Assembly: GCF_003855155.1 (NCBI RefSeq)
Contig: NZ_CP034073.1
Span: 2,542,001-2,606,000, forward strand
Reading direction: 5' to 3'
DNA length: 64,000 nucleotides
Source: Shewanella psychromarinicola
GTDB lineage: Bacteria > Pseudomonadota > Gammaproteobacteria > Enterobacterales > Shewanellaceae
Shown here: positions 45,207 through 53,900 of the stretch, piece after piece
How the letters are laid out: every line of letters begins with the position of its first letter
Position numbering within the stretch: position 1 is the first letter of the stretch
Notes under the pieces: model-generated
What the model saw: only the letters and a program-made list of their open reading frames with translations
What the model was told of the DNA's origin: nothing
Database searches by the model: none
Translations under genes and position numbers: made by a program

Positions 45207-45557
45207 TTATATTAAAGTTAACAAACAATCCAACAATAGCACTTTGGTGAAAGGTTTTTGTAAAGTAGCATCAATTATCGTTGTCGAAATAAGTCCTTGT
45301 GCGGAGTAGGGGTCACCACTGATCAGCACTCGCTTAATACGGGGAAGTTGTTGTTGAAGTTGCAGTAAGATTTCTGTACCAGTGACCTCTGGCATCTGTT
45401 GATCAACAGCAATAATATCTAACTCATTAAGTCCTGGATGTTCAAATAGTTGACGACTATCTGACAAGGTATAGCATTGAAATATTGAGTTCCTCAACAT
45501 TCGCAGATAGGCGTCTAGAACGTATGGTTCATCGTCTACAAATAGTATCTTAGGCAT
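45207..45557 (-). CDS. Single-domain response regulator
   Basis: A 116-residue CheY-like receiver without output domain. The acidic pocket is VDDE (D8, D9), the phosphoacceptor is D52 in IIAVDQQMPEV and the conserved lysine is K101 in LQKPF. It overlaps the HPt gene by 8 bp, so the two are co-expressed. It probably accepts phosphate from the HPt protein or from the kinase upstream in the same cluster. Confidence 0.88.
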   Translation of the reverse strand: MPKILFVDDEPYVLDAYLRMLRNSIFQCYTLSDSRQLFEHPGLNELDIIAVDQQMPEVTGTEILLQLQQQLPRIKRVLISGDPYSAQGLISTTIIDATLQKPFTKVLLLDCLLTLI

Positions 45558-45930
45558 CAGACACTAAATATGTGCTTAATACAACGTTAATTTGAGCTTC
45601 TAACACAGGCCAGTGAACTGATATCTCAAACATTAGTTGTGCAACTGCTACCTCTTGTTTAGCTTTAGCGGCTAGCTCTAATTGATGGCTAAGCGAGGCT
45701 AAACGTACTACGCCAGTAAGACCACAAATACTTCTTAAACTATGTGCCCCGGCAGACACCGCAGATAAGTCATCTGCTAAAAACGATTGCTGTAAAGCTT
45801 TAAGGTACAGTTTAGCAGCTTGAGAAAAACCCGATAGTGTCGCAACAATGGTACCAGAACTATCATCATCGTAAATATCAGTTAAAACTTGTAGATTAAA
45901 TATCGTTAGGTCATCTTTTTTCATTGTCAT
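45550..45930 (-). CDS. HPt (histidine phosphotransfer) domain protein
   Basis: A 126-residue helical protein with the HPt signature AGAHSLRSICGLTGVVRLA, H63 being the likely phosphorylated histidine, followed by the helix SHQLELAAK. It overlaps both neighbouring regulator genes (8 and 20 bp), which points to a phosphorelay between the two receivers. Confidence 0.8.
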   Translation of the reverse strand: MTMKKDDLTIFNLQVLTDIYDDDSSGTIVATLSGFSQAAKLYLKALQQSFLADDLSAVSAGAHSLRSICGLTGVVRLASLSHQLELAAKAKQEVAVAQLMFEISVHWPVLEAQINVVLSTYLVSDA

Positions 45931-46876
45931 CTGAATCGTCCGCTTTTTGGATTAATGGCCTGTTGCACGTTTGCATCCACCACAAAGCTAGTTTTTTTAG
46001 CAATGCTAAAACTTGGTTATTATGTTTTAAATTGACTGAGGCTACTTCAGCCATTATAGTTTGGAGATTATATAAACATATCTGAAATGCGCCCCAAAAC
46101 TCAGGCCGATCCTCAAATTGCTGAAGATTTTTTACAATGTGCTCCAAATAATCTGCGGAGGCACATGCACGTTTACGTGCTGTATGTGCCGTAATAAGCT
46201 GGCCATTATCAATGAATACATTATTAAAATAACTAATGGTAAAAGCCAAATTTTTTAGTCGCCGATCCAATTGATGATAACCCGTTGTAACACCTTCTGG
46301 CCAACATAAGAAATCATTATTATCTACTGTGCTAACGGCTCCATCCAGATTTTGATTAATTTCTAATATTTTTTCCTCAAGTTCCAGTACTATTGATACA
46401 CTCCGCTTTCCACCTTTTTTCGAAACGTTAAGCTCTGTTAGTTTCTCCATTAAGTCTACATAATAGCTGACGGGTTGTATAAATTTCTCACATTGTAAAT
46501 GCTCTAGGATTTTGTTTTTCAGCTTTACGGCTGAAATAGGTTTAACTAAAAAATCATTCACATCAAATAAGATACATTGCTGGATTACATCTTTATAGCT
46601 GTTAACGGAAAGAACCAAAATTGGAATGTCATGGGCTGTTTGGCTAAAAGCACCGCATCTAATCTTGGACAGGAGATCAATGCCACTTGCATTTTTTAAT
46701 TCAATATCAGTGATCAATAGATCAATAACTTCAGACTCTAAGATATCTTCTGCTGTTTTGTAATAAAGCGATTTAAAAGCGCTACAGCCTTGGATTTCAT
46801 TGGTAACGCCATATAAAAAATTGCACATTAAAACAACATCGTCGACTAATAGAACATTAAAGTTTTTAATCAGCAT
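45911..46876 (-). CDS. Response regulator with long helical C-terminal region
   Basis: A 321-residue protein with a receiver at residues 1-125 (VDD at 11-13, phosphoacceptor D57 in LLITDIELKNASG, lysine K112 in FLVKPIS). Residues 126-321 show no DNA-binding, GGDEF, HD or kinase motif; they are predicted mainly helical and are not recognised. It overlaps the HPt gene by 20 bp. The gap of 143 bp to the kinase upstream may hold its promoter. Confidence 0.75.
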   Translation of the reverse strand: MLIKNFNVLLVDDVVLMCNFLYGVTNEIQGCSAFKSLYYKTAEDILESEVIDLLITDIELKNASGIDLLSKIRCGAFSQTAHDIPILVLSVNSYKDVIQQCILFDVNDFLVKPISAVKLKNKILEHLQCEKFIQPVSYYVDLMEKLTELNVSKKGGKRSVSIVLELEEKILEINQNLDGAVSTVDNNDFLCWPEGVTTGYHQLDRRLKNLAFTISYFNNVFIDNGQLITAHTARKRACASADYLEHIVKNLQQFEDRPEFWGAFQICLYNLQTIMAEVASVNLKHNNQVLALLKKLALWWMQTCNRPLIQKADDSDDNEKR

Positions 46877-47019
46877 AAGTCAAGGCCGTCCTTATTTCAG
46901 CTACTCTAGCTGCTGGGGGTAGCAAATAATGGTAAAATATAATGTTTAATTTTACCATTGAATACCTTTCTTAATATTATGGCATTACAACTTAAATACT
47001 GTTTTATATAGCTATTTTT

Positions 47020-47871
47020 TTAGGTGGCGTCATCAATAACATGTTGAGATACATTGCCTATAGGCAGTTTGACGGTAAAGCAACTGCCGATGCCAGGTTC
47101 ACTTATGACTTCAAGTACCCCTAAATGTTTATCTATAATCTTGCGAGATAAAGCGAGCCCAAGGCCCATGCCTTGATCTTTGGCTTTAGTTGTATAGAAC
47201 GGCTGAAAAATCTGCTCTAATTTATTTTGTGGTATACCAGACCCGTTATCCTTCACGCTAAACCAGACCCAATGCTCGTCACTACCAGTATTTATTGTTA
47301 TTATCCCACGTGTATCGGATGCTTGAGCCGCATTTAATAACAAATTGAGGAGCACTTGGTTTACTTGTGATGGAACACATCGGACAAGCGGTAAGTCAGA
47401 AAAAACTTTTTGCACTTCAGCTCTATATTTCAGCTCATTGTCAATCAGATTCAGCGTGCTATGGATACCTAAATGTAAATCGATTTCAATAAATTCGGCA
47501 TCATCAAGATGGGAGAAATCTTTAAGATCGCTTATTATTTCAATAACTCGGTTTAATCCATCTCCCGACTGGGCTAATAGTGTTGGTAAATCCTGCTTTA
47601 TATACTCAAAATCATACTGTTGCTTTAAATTATGAGCTTGGTCTATTGGCAGCAGTTCACTTATCTGTTGAACCAACATCATAAGATTACCGGTATATTC
47701 ATTTAGGGAAACTAGATTTGAAGCAACATAACCAATGGGGTTATTAATCTCATGGGCGACACCTGCCGTTAGCTGGCCTAAAGATGCTAATTTTTCATAT
47801 TGCATTAATTGCTCAGTCAACTGCTCAACTTTCAGTCTAAGCCCCTCAATTTCTATTTGATCTACTTGCAT
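47020..47871 (-). CDS. Soluble histidine kinase
   Basis: A 283-residue kinase without membrane helix or recognisable sensor domain. A short coiled N-terminus leads to the HisKA box LGQLTAGVAHEINNPIGYV (H40). The ATPase domain has QVLLNLLLNAAQAS (N box), KDNGSGIP (G1) and GMGLGLALS (G2). It ends 20 bp after the upstream response regulator gene. The input is probably supplied by a partner protein. That partner may have been lost where the IS50-like element begins. Confidence 0.9.
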   Translation of the reverse strand: MQVDQIEIEGLRLKVEQLTEQLMQYEKLASLGQLTAGVAHEINNPIGYVASNLVSLNEYTGNLMMLVQQISELLPIDQAHNLKQQYDFEYIKQDLPTLLAQSGDGLNRVIEIISDLKDFSHLDDAEFIEIDLHLGIHSTLNLIDNELKYRAEVQKVFSDLPLVRCVPSQVNQVLLNLLLNAAQASDTRGIITINTGSDEHWVWFSVKDNGSGIPQNKLEQIFQPFYTTKAKDQGMGLGLALSRKIIDKHLGVLEVISEPGIGSCFTVKLPIGNVSQHVIDDAT

Positions 47872-47891
47872 GTATACCCACTTATTATTTA

Positions 47892-48315
47892 CTATTTCCG
47901 CTTACTCTGTTGTTGATACAACCAGAATGCGGCTATTACCTCTTTTCTGAAGTTATCATCGTGCCAAGGTTTAGTAATAAACTTATGAATAGATCCGTGA
48001 TTAATAGCATCTGTAATTGACCGAAGATCGGTATATCCAGATAATACTAATCGAATCGTATCTGGGTACATTTCCTTCACTCGACTAAAAAATTCAGTCC
48101 CACTCATTTCTGGCATTCTTTGATCGGACACGATTACCTGTACGTTGTGCAAGGCCATTAGATCAAATGCTTCCATTGCAGAATGACAAGTAAAAATATT
48201 AAAAGACTCCTTGCGCAAAATTCGCTTAAGCGAATGCAAGATATTATCTTCGTCATCAACAAGTAAAAGGTTTTGTTTTTCAACATCTGCATCGGAGCTT
48301 CTAGCAGGTAAGTAG
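47892..48315 (-). pseudogene. Response regulator, 5' end lost to an IS50-like insertion
   Basis: The native part starts within codons for YLPARSSDADVEKQNLLLVDDED and continues as a complete receiver (phosphoacceptor Asp in VIVSDQRMPEMSG, lysine in FITKPWHDDNF) to stop 47892. The open frame continues into the IS to a TTG at 48332, so a 146-residue fusion could still be made. The family often has such receivers joined to output domains or preceded by others. Whether the truncated protein is functional is unknown. Confidence 0.7.
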
Positions 48316-49850
48316 CTGACTCTTCTACACAAGTATAAAAAATATTGAACTTCTGGGGTGAACTGTGATCAGATCAAGTAACTTCAGTTACTTAGAGAAA
48401 AACCATGTCAATATTCAACGCAGAGCAATGGTCATACAATCACTTTAAAAACGGTTCATTTGGTGACTCGCGTCGCACTGACCGTGTCATCGAAGTCGCT
48501 GCCGACATGGCGCGTTGTGGCGGTAAGTCAATCGCTTTATCATGTCGAGGTAATGAAGCTAAAGTTGAAGGGGCTTATCGATTGATCCGTAATTACAACA
48601 TTTCTCCAGAAGTGATTAGCGCTTCTGGTTTTCAACATACTGCAGAGCTTGCCCAGCCCTATGCTGAGATATTAGCCATTGATGACACCACTGCGTTGAG
48701 TTACAAACATCAAGTAGCACAAGAGCTTGGCAAACTGGGGACGACGACAGATAAATCACGTGGTTGGTGGGTTCATTCAACCCTGCTATTAGACAGCTTC
48801 ACGACTCAGACTATCGGGCTCATTCATCAAGAATACTGGCTTCGTCCTAATAATCCTGAAGATGCTGACGAAAAAGAAAGTGGTAAGTGGTCAGAAGCCT
48901 CCTATTTCTGCCGTCAACGCTTGGGAGACATCATGTCACGGGTCATTTCAGTGTGTGATAGAGAAGCAGACATACTGAGTTATATTCAAGATAAACAGAA
49001 GCATAATGAACGTTTCGTTGTTCGAGCGAAACATTCTAGAGCGCTGATAGAGACTAACTCTACGTTATTTGAACATCTTGAATCACAAGCCGAACGGGGT
49101 GAATACACTATCGATATCGCCCAGAAAGGGACAAAAAATAGTAAAGGGAAGCCTGTAAACCGCGTGGCAAGAAAAGCCAAGCTAACAATTAAAGTGGCAC
49201 AGGTTACGTTCAAAACGAAAGGTGAGACTAAGCCAGTAAACGTGGTGTACGCTCAAGAAAAAACATCAAAAAGCGTTACTGAGCCGTTGCGCTGGGTGCT
49301 ATTAACAACAGAGCCAATCGATACGTTAATTCAAGCACTTCATATTATTGATATTTACACAGCAAGATGGCGAATTGAGGATTTTCATAAAGCATGGAAA
49401 ACGGGTGCAGGAGCTGAGCGCCAAAGAATGACAGAGCCTAAGAACTTAGAAAGAGCGGTTTCAATCTTAGCTTTTATCGGCGTGCGTTTACTGCAACTCA
49501 GAGAAGCCATCACCCTCCCTTATTATTTACGTAAAAAAGGGCTGGTTGAGGAGGCCAAAGCAGTGGAGGCTCAACGCTGTGACACGGTACTCGAAAAAGA
49601 TGAATGGAAGGTGCTGATGCGGTTTAATAAGCCTAGAGGGCATAAAGATAAAGGCGCGCCGAGTCTGAAATGGGCGTATCACTCAATCGCAAAGTTGGGT
49701 GGTTTCACCGATACCAAACGAACAGGGATCGCAAGCTGGACGGCGGTTTGGGAAGGTTGGAGTACATTACAGTCTCATGTTGTAGGCTACCGAGTCGCGA
49801 GAGAAATGATTGCTGATGGCGAGAGCTTATGAGATCTGATCAAGAGACAG
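48316..49850 (+). mobile_element. Intact IS50-like (IS4-family, Tn5-type) insertion sequence
   Basis: The element is 1535 bp, close to the 1534 bp of IS50. The left end CTGACTCTTCTACACAAGT (48316-48334) has one mismatch to the Tn5 outside end. The right end AGATCTGATCAAGAGACAG (49832-49850) is identical to the complement of the Tn5 inside end. Two GATC sites at 48367-48375 precede the transposase start. The flanking nonamers GGTAAGTAG and GGTGTGTTG agree at only 6 of 9 positions. Confidence 0.92.
48405..49832 (+). CDS. IS50/Tn5-type transposase
   Basis: A 475-residue DDE transposase aligning by eye with Tn5 transposase over its whole length (476 residues). Catalytic residues are D94 (AIDDTTALSYKHQ), D185 (VCDREADI) and E325 (ARWRIEDFHKAWKTGAG). 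The C-terminal dimerisation region ends near FTDTKRTGIASW and LWEGW-like VWEGWSTLQ. The Met56 start used for the IS50 inhibitor protein is absent; the nearest internal Met is M35. The stop codon abuts the inside end, as in IS50. Confidence 0.95.
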   Translation: MSIFNAEQWSYNHFKNGSFGDSRRTDRVIEVAADMARCGGKSIALSCRGNEAKVEGAYRLIRNYNISPEVISASGFQHTAELAQPYAEILAIDDTTALSYKHQVAQELGKLGTTTDKSRGWWVHSTLLLDSFTTQTIGLIHQEYWLRPNNPEDADEKESGKWSEASYFCRQRLGDIMSRVISVCDREADILSYIQDKQKHNERFVVRAKHSRALIETNSTLFEHLESQAERGEYTIDIAQKGTKNSKGKPVNRVARKAKLTIKVAQVTFKTKGETKPVNVVYAQEKTSKSVTEPLRWVLLTTEPIDTLIQALHIIDIYTARWRIEDFHKAWKTGAGAERQRMTEPKNLERAVSILAFIGVRLLQLREAITLPYYLRKKGLVEEAKAVEAQRCDTVLEKDEWKVLMRFNKPRGHKDKGAPSLKWAYHSIAKLGGFTDTKRTGIASWTAVWEGWSTLQSHVVGYRVAREMIADGESL

Positions 49851-50046
49851 GGTGTGTTGCGCCATTACCTTTTCGATACAAGAAATTTCTACATTTGAAG
49901 TCATTTTTTCAGGGGAGGATTACCACAGCGATGGATACAAGCTATCTAGAAGCGGTATTGTTACAGAGAAGCAACACCGCTAAGCAATAATTGAACACTT
50001 ATGCTCTTGTCGTGAGTATAATAGGAAGTGATATTTAAAGACTGAA

Positions 50047-50973
50047 TTAGGAGGTTAATTTAATTTGGTAACCAATTCGTGGGAAATGAACATAAACTTC
50101 CCCTGCACGCTCATCATTTCGCTTAATAGCGACCTCATCAGTCAATGATAAGACTAGTTCACCGATAACCGGAACTAATCCATAATCGATAGGCTGCACC
50201 GTCACCAAATCACCATATTTTAAGCCGTCTAGCTCCAAAAACTCATATTCTTCATTGCTGGTCCATTCTGCTAATCTAGCTTCATCAATAGCATCTTGAC
50301 CTGTAATGTTTTCAAAAGTACCATGCCCGATTGCTGTCATAGAGTCCAGCCATCTCAACAATGCAGGGTAGGGCACTAAATGCGACCGACCAACCGCATT
50401 ATTATTGATAAACCACAGGCAGTGATATACCGAAAAATCAGCAATGGTGAGTTGTTGACCAAGAAGATACGGACCACAATTTAGTAACTGTTGTTCAAAA
50501 TGTTGTAAAAAAATAGGTAATTGAGACTGTATTATTTTGGGAGTATGAGCGCCTCGCCATAAGTCTTCCCGGTCTTTTACCAGAGCAGCTACGACAGGAG
50601 GTGGTATATCTTTCGTCAAGTCAGCAAAACCCTCAGGTGAAAAAACCAAAGATACTACAAGAGCAAAGAGATGTTGATCGGCCCATTGTGCAATGATATT
50701 GGCACTCGCAACGAGATCCTTCGGATAGAGTGTTTTCTCAGGAGCATATTTATCTATTACACGAGATATTAAGCGAGTGTCACAATATACATGCGCTCCT
50801 TGCTGCAAAACAGGAGTCTTACGATAACCTCCTGTCAGAGCGGTTAAGTCTGGCTTAGGCATGATAATAGGTATTGTCACTGCTCTATATGATAAACCTT
50901 TAAATCCTAATATTGTGCGTATTTTTTCAGCAAATGGAGAAGGCTGATAATGATGTAATATGAAATTGCTCAT
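50047..50973 (-). CDS. Glutathione S-transferase family protein
   Basis: A 308-residue cytosolic protein. Residues 1-85 form the thioredoxin-like domain (LHHYQPSPFAEKIRTILGFKG, then KTPVLQQGAHVYCDTRLISR). Residues 95-215 form the helical domain with the GPYLLGQQLTIADFSVYHCLW motif. About 90 extra residues at the C-terminus form a beta-rich tail (YGDLVTVQPIDYGLVPVIGEL). The substrate is unknown. It has its own gap from the gene upstream and is probably a separate unit. Confidence 0.85.
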   Translation of the reverse strand: MSNFILHHYQPSPFAEKIRTILGFKGLSYRAVTIPIIMPKPDLTALTGGYRKTPVLQQGAHVYCDTRLISRVIDKYAPEKTLYPKDLVASANIIAQWADQHLFALVVSLVFSPEGFADLTKDIPPPVVAALVKDREDLWRGAHTPKIIQSQLPIFLQHFEQQLLNCGPYLLGQQLTIADFSVYHCLWFINNNAVGRSHLVPYPALLRWLDSMTAIGHGTFENITGQDAIDEARLAEWTSNEEYEFLELDGLKYGDLVTVQPIDYGLVPVIGELVLSLTDEVAIKRNDERAGEVYVHFPRIGYQIKLTS

Positions 50974-51077
50974 GATATTTCCTTATAGTAACAAATATTA
51001 AATGGTGATTTACTATTTAAGCTAGTCATAGATTATTTGAAGTCAAACCCTCTTATATTTATAAAATCCATTAGAAA

Positions 51078-51515
51078 TTATTTAAACATATTATTAGATG
51101 TTTTTTTCGAGATCTTACATTGCGATATATACAAATTAAATATCCCGTTTATAATCGGAAAGTATGCATTTTGATAAGGATGTAATATATGCCATTTTAC
51201 TGTTCTTTCGAGCTCAACACCTATAGACAAAGATAAAGATTCATACTGATTTAAACTGTTTAGGTTACACTCATTTAATATTTTAATGATATACATGAAA
51301 TAAAGCTCTATAACTAAAGATGCATCACTTATTTCCTTAAATGCTATGTAATTTATTTCCGAAAAACACGAAGAAACGACTATGTTGTTTAGTTCTTCTA
51401 TAGAGATATTCCCAGTAAAAAAACTTTTTATCTTCCCGTCTCGATAGAGAAAACCATTGGCGATTTTAATTAAATCTGATTTCAGATATATTTCTTTCAT
51501 CAAAAAACGTTCCAT
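51078..51515 (-). CDS. Hypothetical protein next to Crp-like regulator
   Basis: From ATG 51515 (AAAGAG 6 nt upstream) the product is 145 residues; an upstream frame start overlapping the regulator is less likely. It has no signal peptide and one moderately hydrophobic helix (SLVIELYFMYIIKIL). It is AT-rich like its neighbour and 17 bp downstream of it, so the two are an operon. I do not recognise the family. A partner or target of the regulator is a reasonable guess only. Confidence 0.65.
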   Translation of the reverse strand: MERFLMKEIYLKSDLIKIANGFLYRDGKIKSFFTGNISIEELNNIVVSSCFSEINYIAFKEISDASLVIELYFMYIIKILNECNLNSLNQYESLSLSIGVELERTVKWHILHPYQNAYFPIINGIFNLYISQCKISKKTSNNMFK

Positions 51516-51532
51516 AATATACTCTTTAAAGA

Positions 51533-52261
51533 CTAGGCAGTTATACAGCATGGTTTATAATATCTCTTGAAAAGATCCTTATCAATTCGTTGTAATAGAA
51601 TGTCTTTATTCAATATATATATTTTACCTACCTTCTTTATGACAACACCTTCAACCTCTAACCGATAAACTACCTTATTTGCATATTGCCGGGTACATCC
51701 TGTCACCCTGCTCAATAAATCAACCGTAATAAAGTTTTTCTCTATTACGCTGCAATTAGATGTACAGTAAATTAAAATAAAAAACTCAATATAGTATTCC
51801 GCACTTAGCACCGTTCTAAGTAGAGCCAGTTCACGAGAATAGGATATAAAAAAGTCATATATCCGATCTATAAGAATATCCATTTCGCTAGAAAATGAGG
51901 CTAACTCATTATTTTTTCTTGGTATTACAAATATAGAAGTATCAGTTAATGCTTCATATCGCATATTCTCATTTTTAAGATGTTTATCTATTTTTTTATA
52001 CGGAATAACTGTGCCAGGAGTAAATAAGCTCGCGCAAATTTCGTAATCTTTAGCAAAATCAAAAAACTCACCAACAAGACCGTGATCTATAGAGGCCAAA
52101 TAAGTTTGCTCATGCTTTAATTCAAGCAGATCTCCTTTCTGTAGATCTACTTTGAAAATATTTTTCACTAAGATATCAATGTCCAAGTGAGGTATTGACC
52201 ATGATTCCATTAAATTTCTTAACGTATATATGCACATATAAGCACCATTAAGTATTAGCAT
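51533..52261 (-). CDS. Crp/Fnr-like transcriptional regulator
   Basis: Using ATG 52261 the product is 242 residues. The frame stays open to 52291, but that start would fall inside a palindrome. The N-terminal half looks like a cyclic-nucleotide-binding-type barrel (LQKGDLLELKHEQ, SLFTPGTVI). A long dimerisation helix and a winged helix follow (FITVDLLSRVTGCTRQYANKVVYRLEVEGVV). The classical FNR cysteine cluster is absent. It lies between the DMSO-reductase-like genes and an unknown gene, with a CRP-like site upstream, so a role in anaerobic control is plausible but unproven. Confidence 0.75.
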   Translation of the reverse strand: MLILNGAYMCIYTLRNLMESWSIPHLDIDILVKNIFKVDLQKGDLLELKHEQTYLASIDHGLVGEFFDFAKDYEICASLFTPGTVIPYKKIDKHLKNENMRYEALTDTSIFVIPRKNNELASFSSEMDILIDRIYDFFISYSRELALLRTVLSAEYYIEFFILIYCTSNCSVIEKNFITVDLLSRVTGCTRQYANKVVYRLEVEGVVIKKVGKIYILNKDILLQRIDKDLFKRYYKPCCITA

Positions 52262-52264
52262 TAT

Positions 52265-52293
52265 GATTGCGCACAACTGAGTTGCGCGCAATC
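52265..52293. promoter_or_regulatory. 29-bp palindrome at the start of the Crp-like regulator gene
   Basis: GATTGCGC (52265-52272) pairs with GCGCAATC (52286-52293). Inside it CAAC (52274-52277) pairs with GTTG (52281-52284) around TGA. Only one symmetric pair mismatches. It is just upstream of the likely start, so it is a candidate autoregulatory operator or a leader hairpin. Confidence 0.6.
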
Positions 52294-52347
52294 TATTTGA
52301 GTAATATACATCACAGTAATTGCTCCTGTATATCTTAATAGGTAACT

Positions 52348-52367
52348 TATGTGATCAGCATCACTCA
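52348..52367. promoter_or_regulatory. CRP-like site upstream of the Crp-like regulator
   Basis: GTGA (52351-52354), six bases, TCAC (52361-52364) is an exact CRP core. It is centred about 95 bp upstream of the regulator start. In Shewanella CRP controls anaerobic respiration genes. Confidence 0.65.
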
Positions 52368-52576
52368 AATAATTATACGCATCGAAATTCGAAACATATA
52401 ATAACTAAGGTGCCTATCATAGTGAAAATGCATGATTGATCAATAACGGCTCAATGTGATGACGGAGCACTAGATTGCATTAATGGACTGTTATTTTATC
52501 AGAAAGCACACTAATAATGATTATTTATCAAGCATATTTGGGTGAAACCGTTAATATGTTGCCTTGAGAGTTTAAA

Positions 52577-53203
52577 CTATGCATACCAGTGCACTTGTTC
52601 AACGTCGATCTCAAGCTCCTCCTCCCAATAATTTACATACTGCTCTGCTAAAGCGGCAATTGATTGATAGAATTCCGTAATCGCTCTAGTCTTCATCAGA
52701 TAGATAAATCGATAGAACCATGGTAATAAATGTTCCCTCATTAACTCAACTACGTTATCAAGGTTATAGTCAGTACAAGCTTTCTCAAATAAAACCGATA
52801 GAACACTGAATATAACTCCTATGTGGTCTAGTGGTTCATTAACTTCCAGCTCAACGGAAACATTACTTTTTCTGCAGAACTCTTTGAATCTCAATGTGGA
52901 TTCACCAAACATTAGATTATCTTGATCCGTATAAACAGAACCCCATGGATATGCTAATTTTTTTTCGCTTCCTATAAATAATCTAAAAAAGTCTGATTTA
53001 ACAGAATCAAAACTTTCATTTTCGACGCTATCTCTAAGTTTTTTTAATACTTTTTTTTGCTTATTCGAATATTCAGGCCACATTACTTCAAATTTATTTT
53101 CTTTAAGTATATCTATAATATCTTGAGATGGTCTTTTATAAAACAATGTAGAAAATAATTTGCAGCATGCTGCAGACATCATATAATCTTGTTCTGGTTG
53201 CAT
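52577..53203 (-). CDS. dmsG: TorD-family molybdoenzyme chaperone, DmsG-like
   Basis: A 208-residue all-helical cytoplasmic protein. It carries the TorD/DmsD family core with FFRLFIGSEKKLAYPWGSVY and EVNEPLDHIGVIFSVL, the E-x-x-DH motif. Such chaperones bind the Tat signal of the catalytic subunit and guide cofactor loading. It lies 48 bp after dmsB, across a terminator-like hairpin, so it may be made in smaller amounts than the enzyme. Confidence 0.9.
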   Translation of the reverse strand: MQPEQDYMMSAACCKLFSTLFYKRPSQDIIDILKENKFEVMWPEYSNKQKKVLKKLRDSVENESFDSVKSDFFRLFIGSEKKLAYPWGSVYTDQDNLMFGESTLRFKEFCRKSNVSVELEVNEPLDHIGVIFSVLSVLFEKACTDYNLDNVVELMREHLLPWFYRFIYLMKTRAITEFYQSIAALAEQYVNYWEEELEIDVEQVHWYA

Positions 53204-53220
53204 TTTTTAACCTCGGAAAA

Positions 53221-53242
53221 ATCCGCCAAAACTTCGGCGGAT
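53221..53242 (-). terminator. Hairpin between dmsB and dmsG
   Basis: On the minus strand ATCCGCC pairs with GGCGGAT over an 8-nt loop and is followed by TTTTCC. It lies 10 bp past the dmsB stop and 18 bp before dmsG. Partial termination would reduce chaperone expression. Confidence 0.65.
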
Positions 53243-53251
53243 TATCTATTT

Positions 53252-53887
53252 TTATACTTCAGTAATATTGGCTATATTGCCATCGGTACTACCAGTTCCA
53301 CGCCCAACTCGACTTCTAGTAATAAGTAAACTAGGAGTAGTAATTGATGGATCTGGTAGAGGTGCAATATCTCCTCTAGTAGCATTTGGATATTTGGCCT
53401 TCAACTCATCCATTACTCCAAAATCAAGAGCACGCTGAGGACAACCGGCTACGCATCGAGGTTTCTCTCCTCGGCTAACTTCATCCTCACAACCATCACA
53501 TTTTGTCATGACTTTCCGTACAGGATCCATTTGGGGAGCGTCATAAGGACAAGCTCTTGAACAGCTACCACATCCAATACACAAGCTAGCCTCAATTTTT
53601 ACTAAGCCGTTACTACTTTGCTTATGGCAAGCCCCTGTTGGGCATGCTTTTACACAAACAGGCTCAGAGCAATGATTACATCCTATTGATACATAATAGG
53701 CAAAAACACTGCTAGATACTGTGTTGTCGCTATTTTCGGTTACAGAGCCACCAACATACTCATAAACTCTCCTTGTATTCTGGGTTGGTTTTGCATCAAA
53801 TTTTGATTTACAAATAATATCGCAGGCTTTACATCCACTACATTTGCTACTATCGAAATGGAAACCTAATTGGAAACTATCAGCCAT
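53252..53887 (-). CDS. dmsB: DMSO-reductase-type iron-sulfur subunit DmsB
   Basis: From ATG 53887 (GGAGG 8 nt upstream; the frame is open to 53953 inside dmsA) the product is 211 residues. Four ferredoxin-like cysteine clusters are visible: CSGCKACDIIC, CNHCSEPVCVKAC, CIGCGSCSRAC, and the split CDGCEDEVSRGEKPRCVAGC. Each set should hold a 4Fe-4S centre passing electrons to DmsA. It starts 13 bp after dmsA. It has no signal of its own and would be exported with DmsA. Confidence 0.94.
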   Translation of the reverse strand: MADSFQLGFHFDSSKCSGCKACDIICKSKFDAKPTQNTRRVYEYVGGSVTENSDNTVSSSVFAYYVSIGCNHCSEPVCVKACPTGACHKQSSNGLVKIEASLCIGCGSCSRACPYDAPQMDPVRKVMTKCDGCEDEVSRGEKPRCVAGCPQRALDFGVMDELKAKYPNATRGDIAPLPDPSITTPSLLITRSRVGRGTGSTDGNIANITEV

Positions 53888-53900
53888 TGTAATATCCTCC

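Noticed and set aside
52262..52291. Upstream start for the Crp-like regulator
   Set aside because: The extra residues would be encoded by the 29-bp palindrome, and the family homology begins well downstream.
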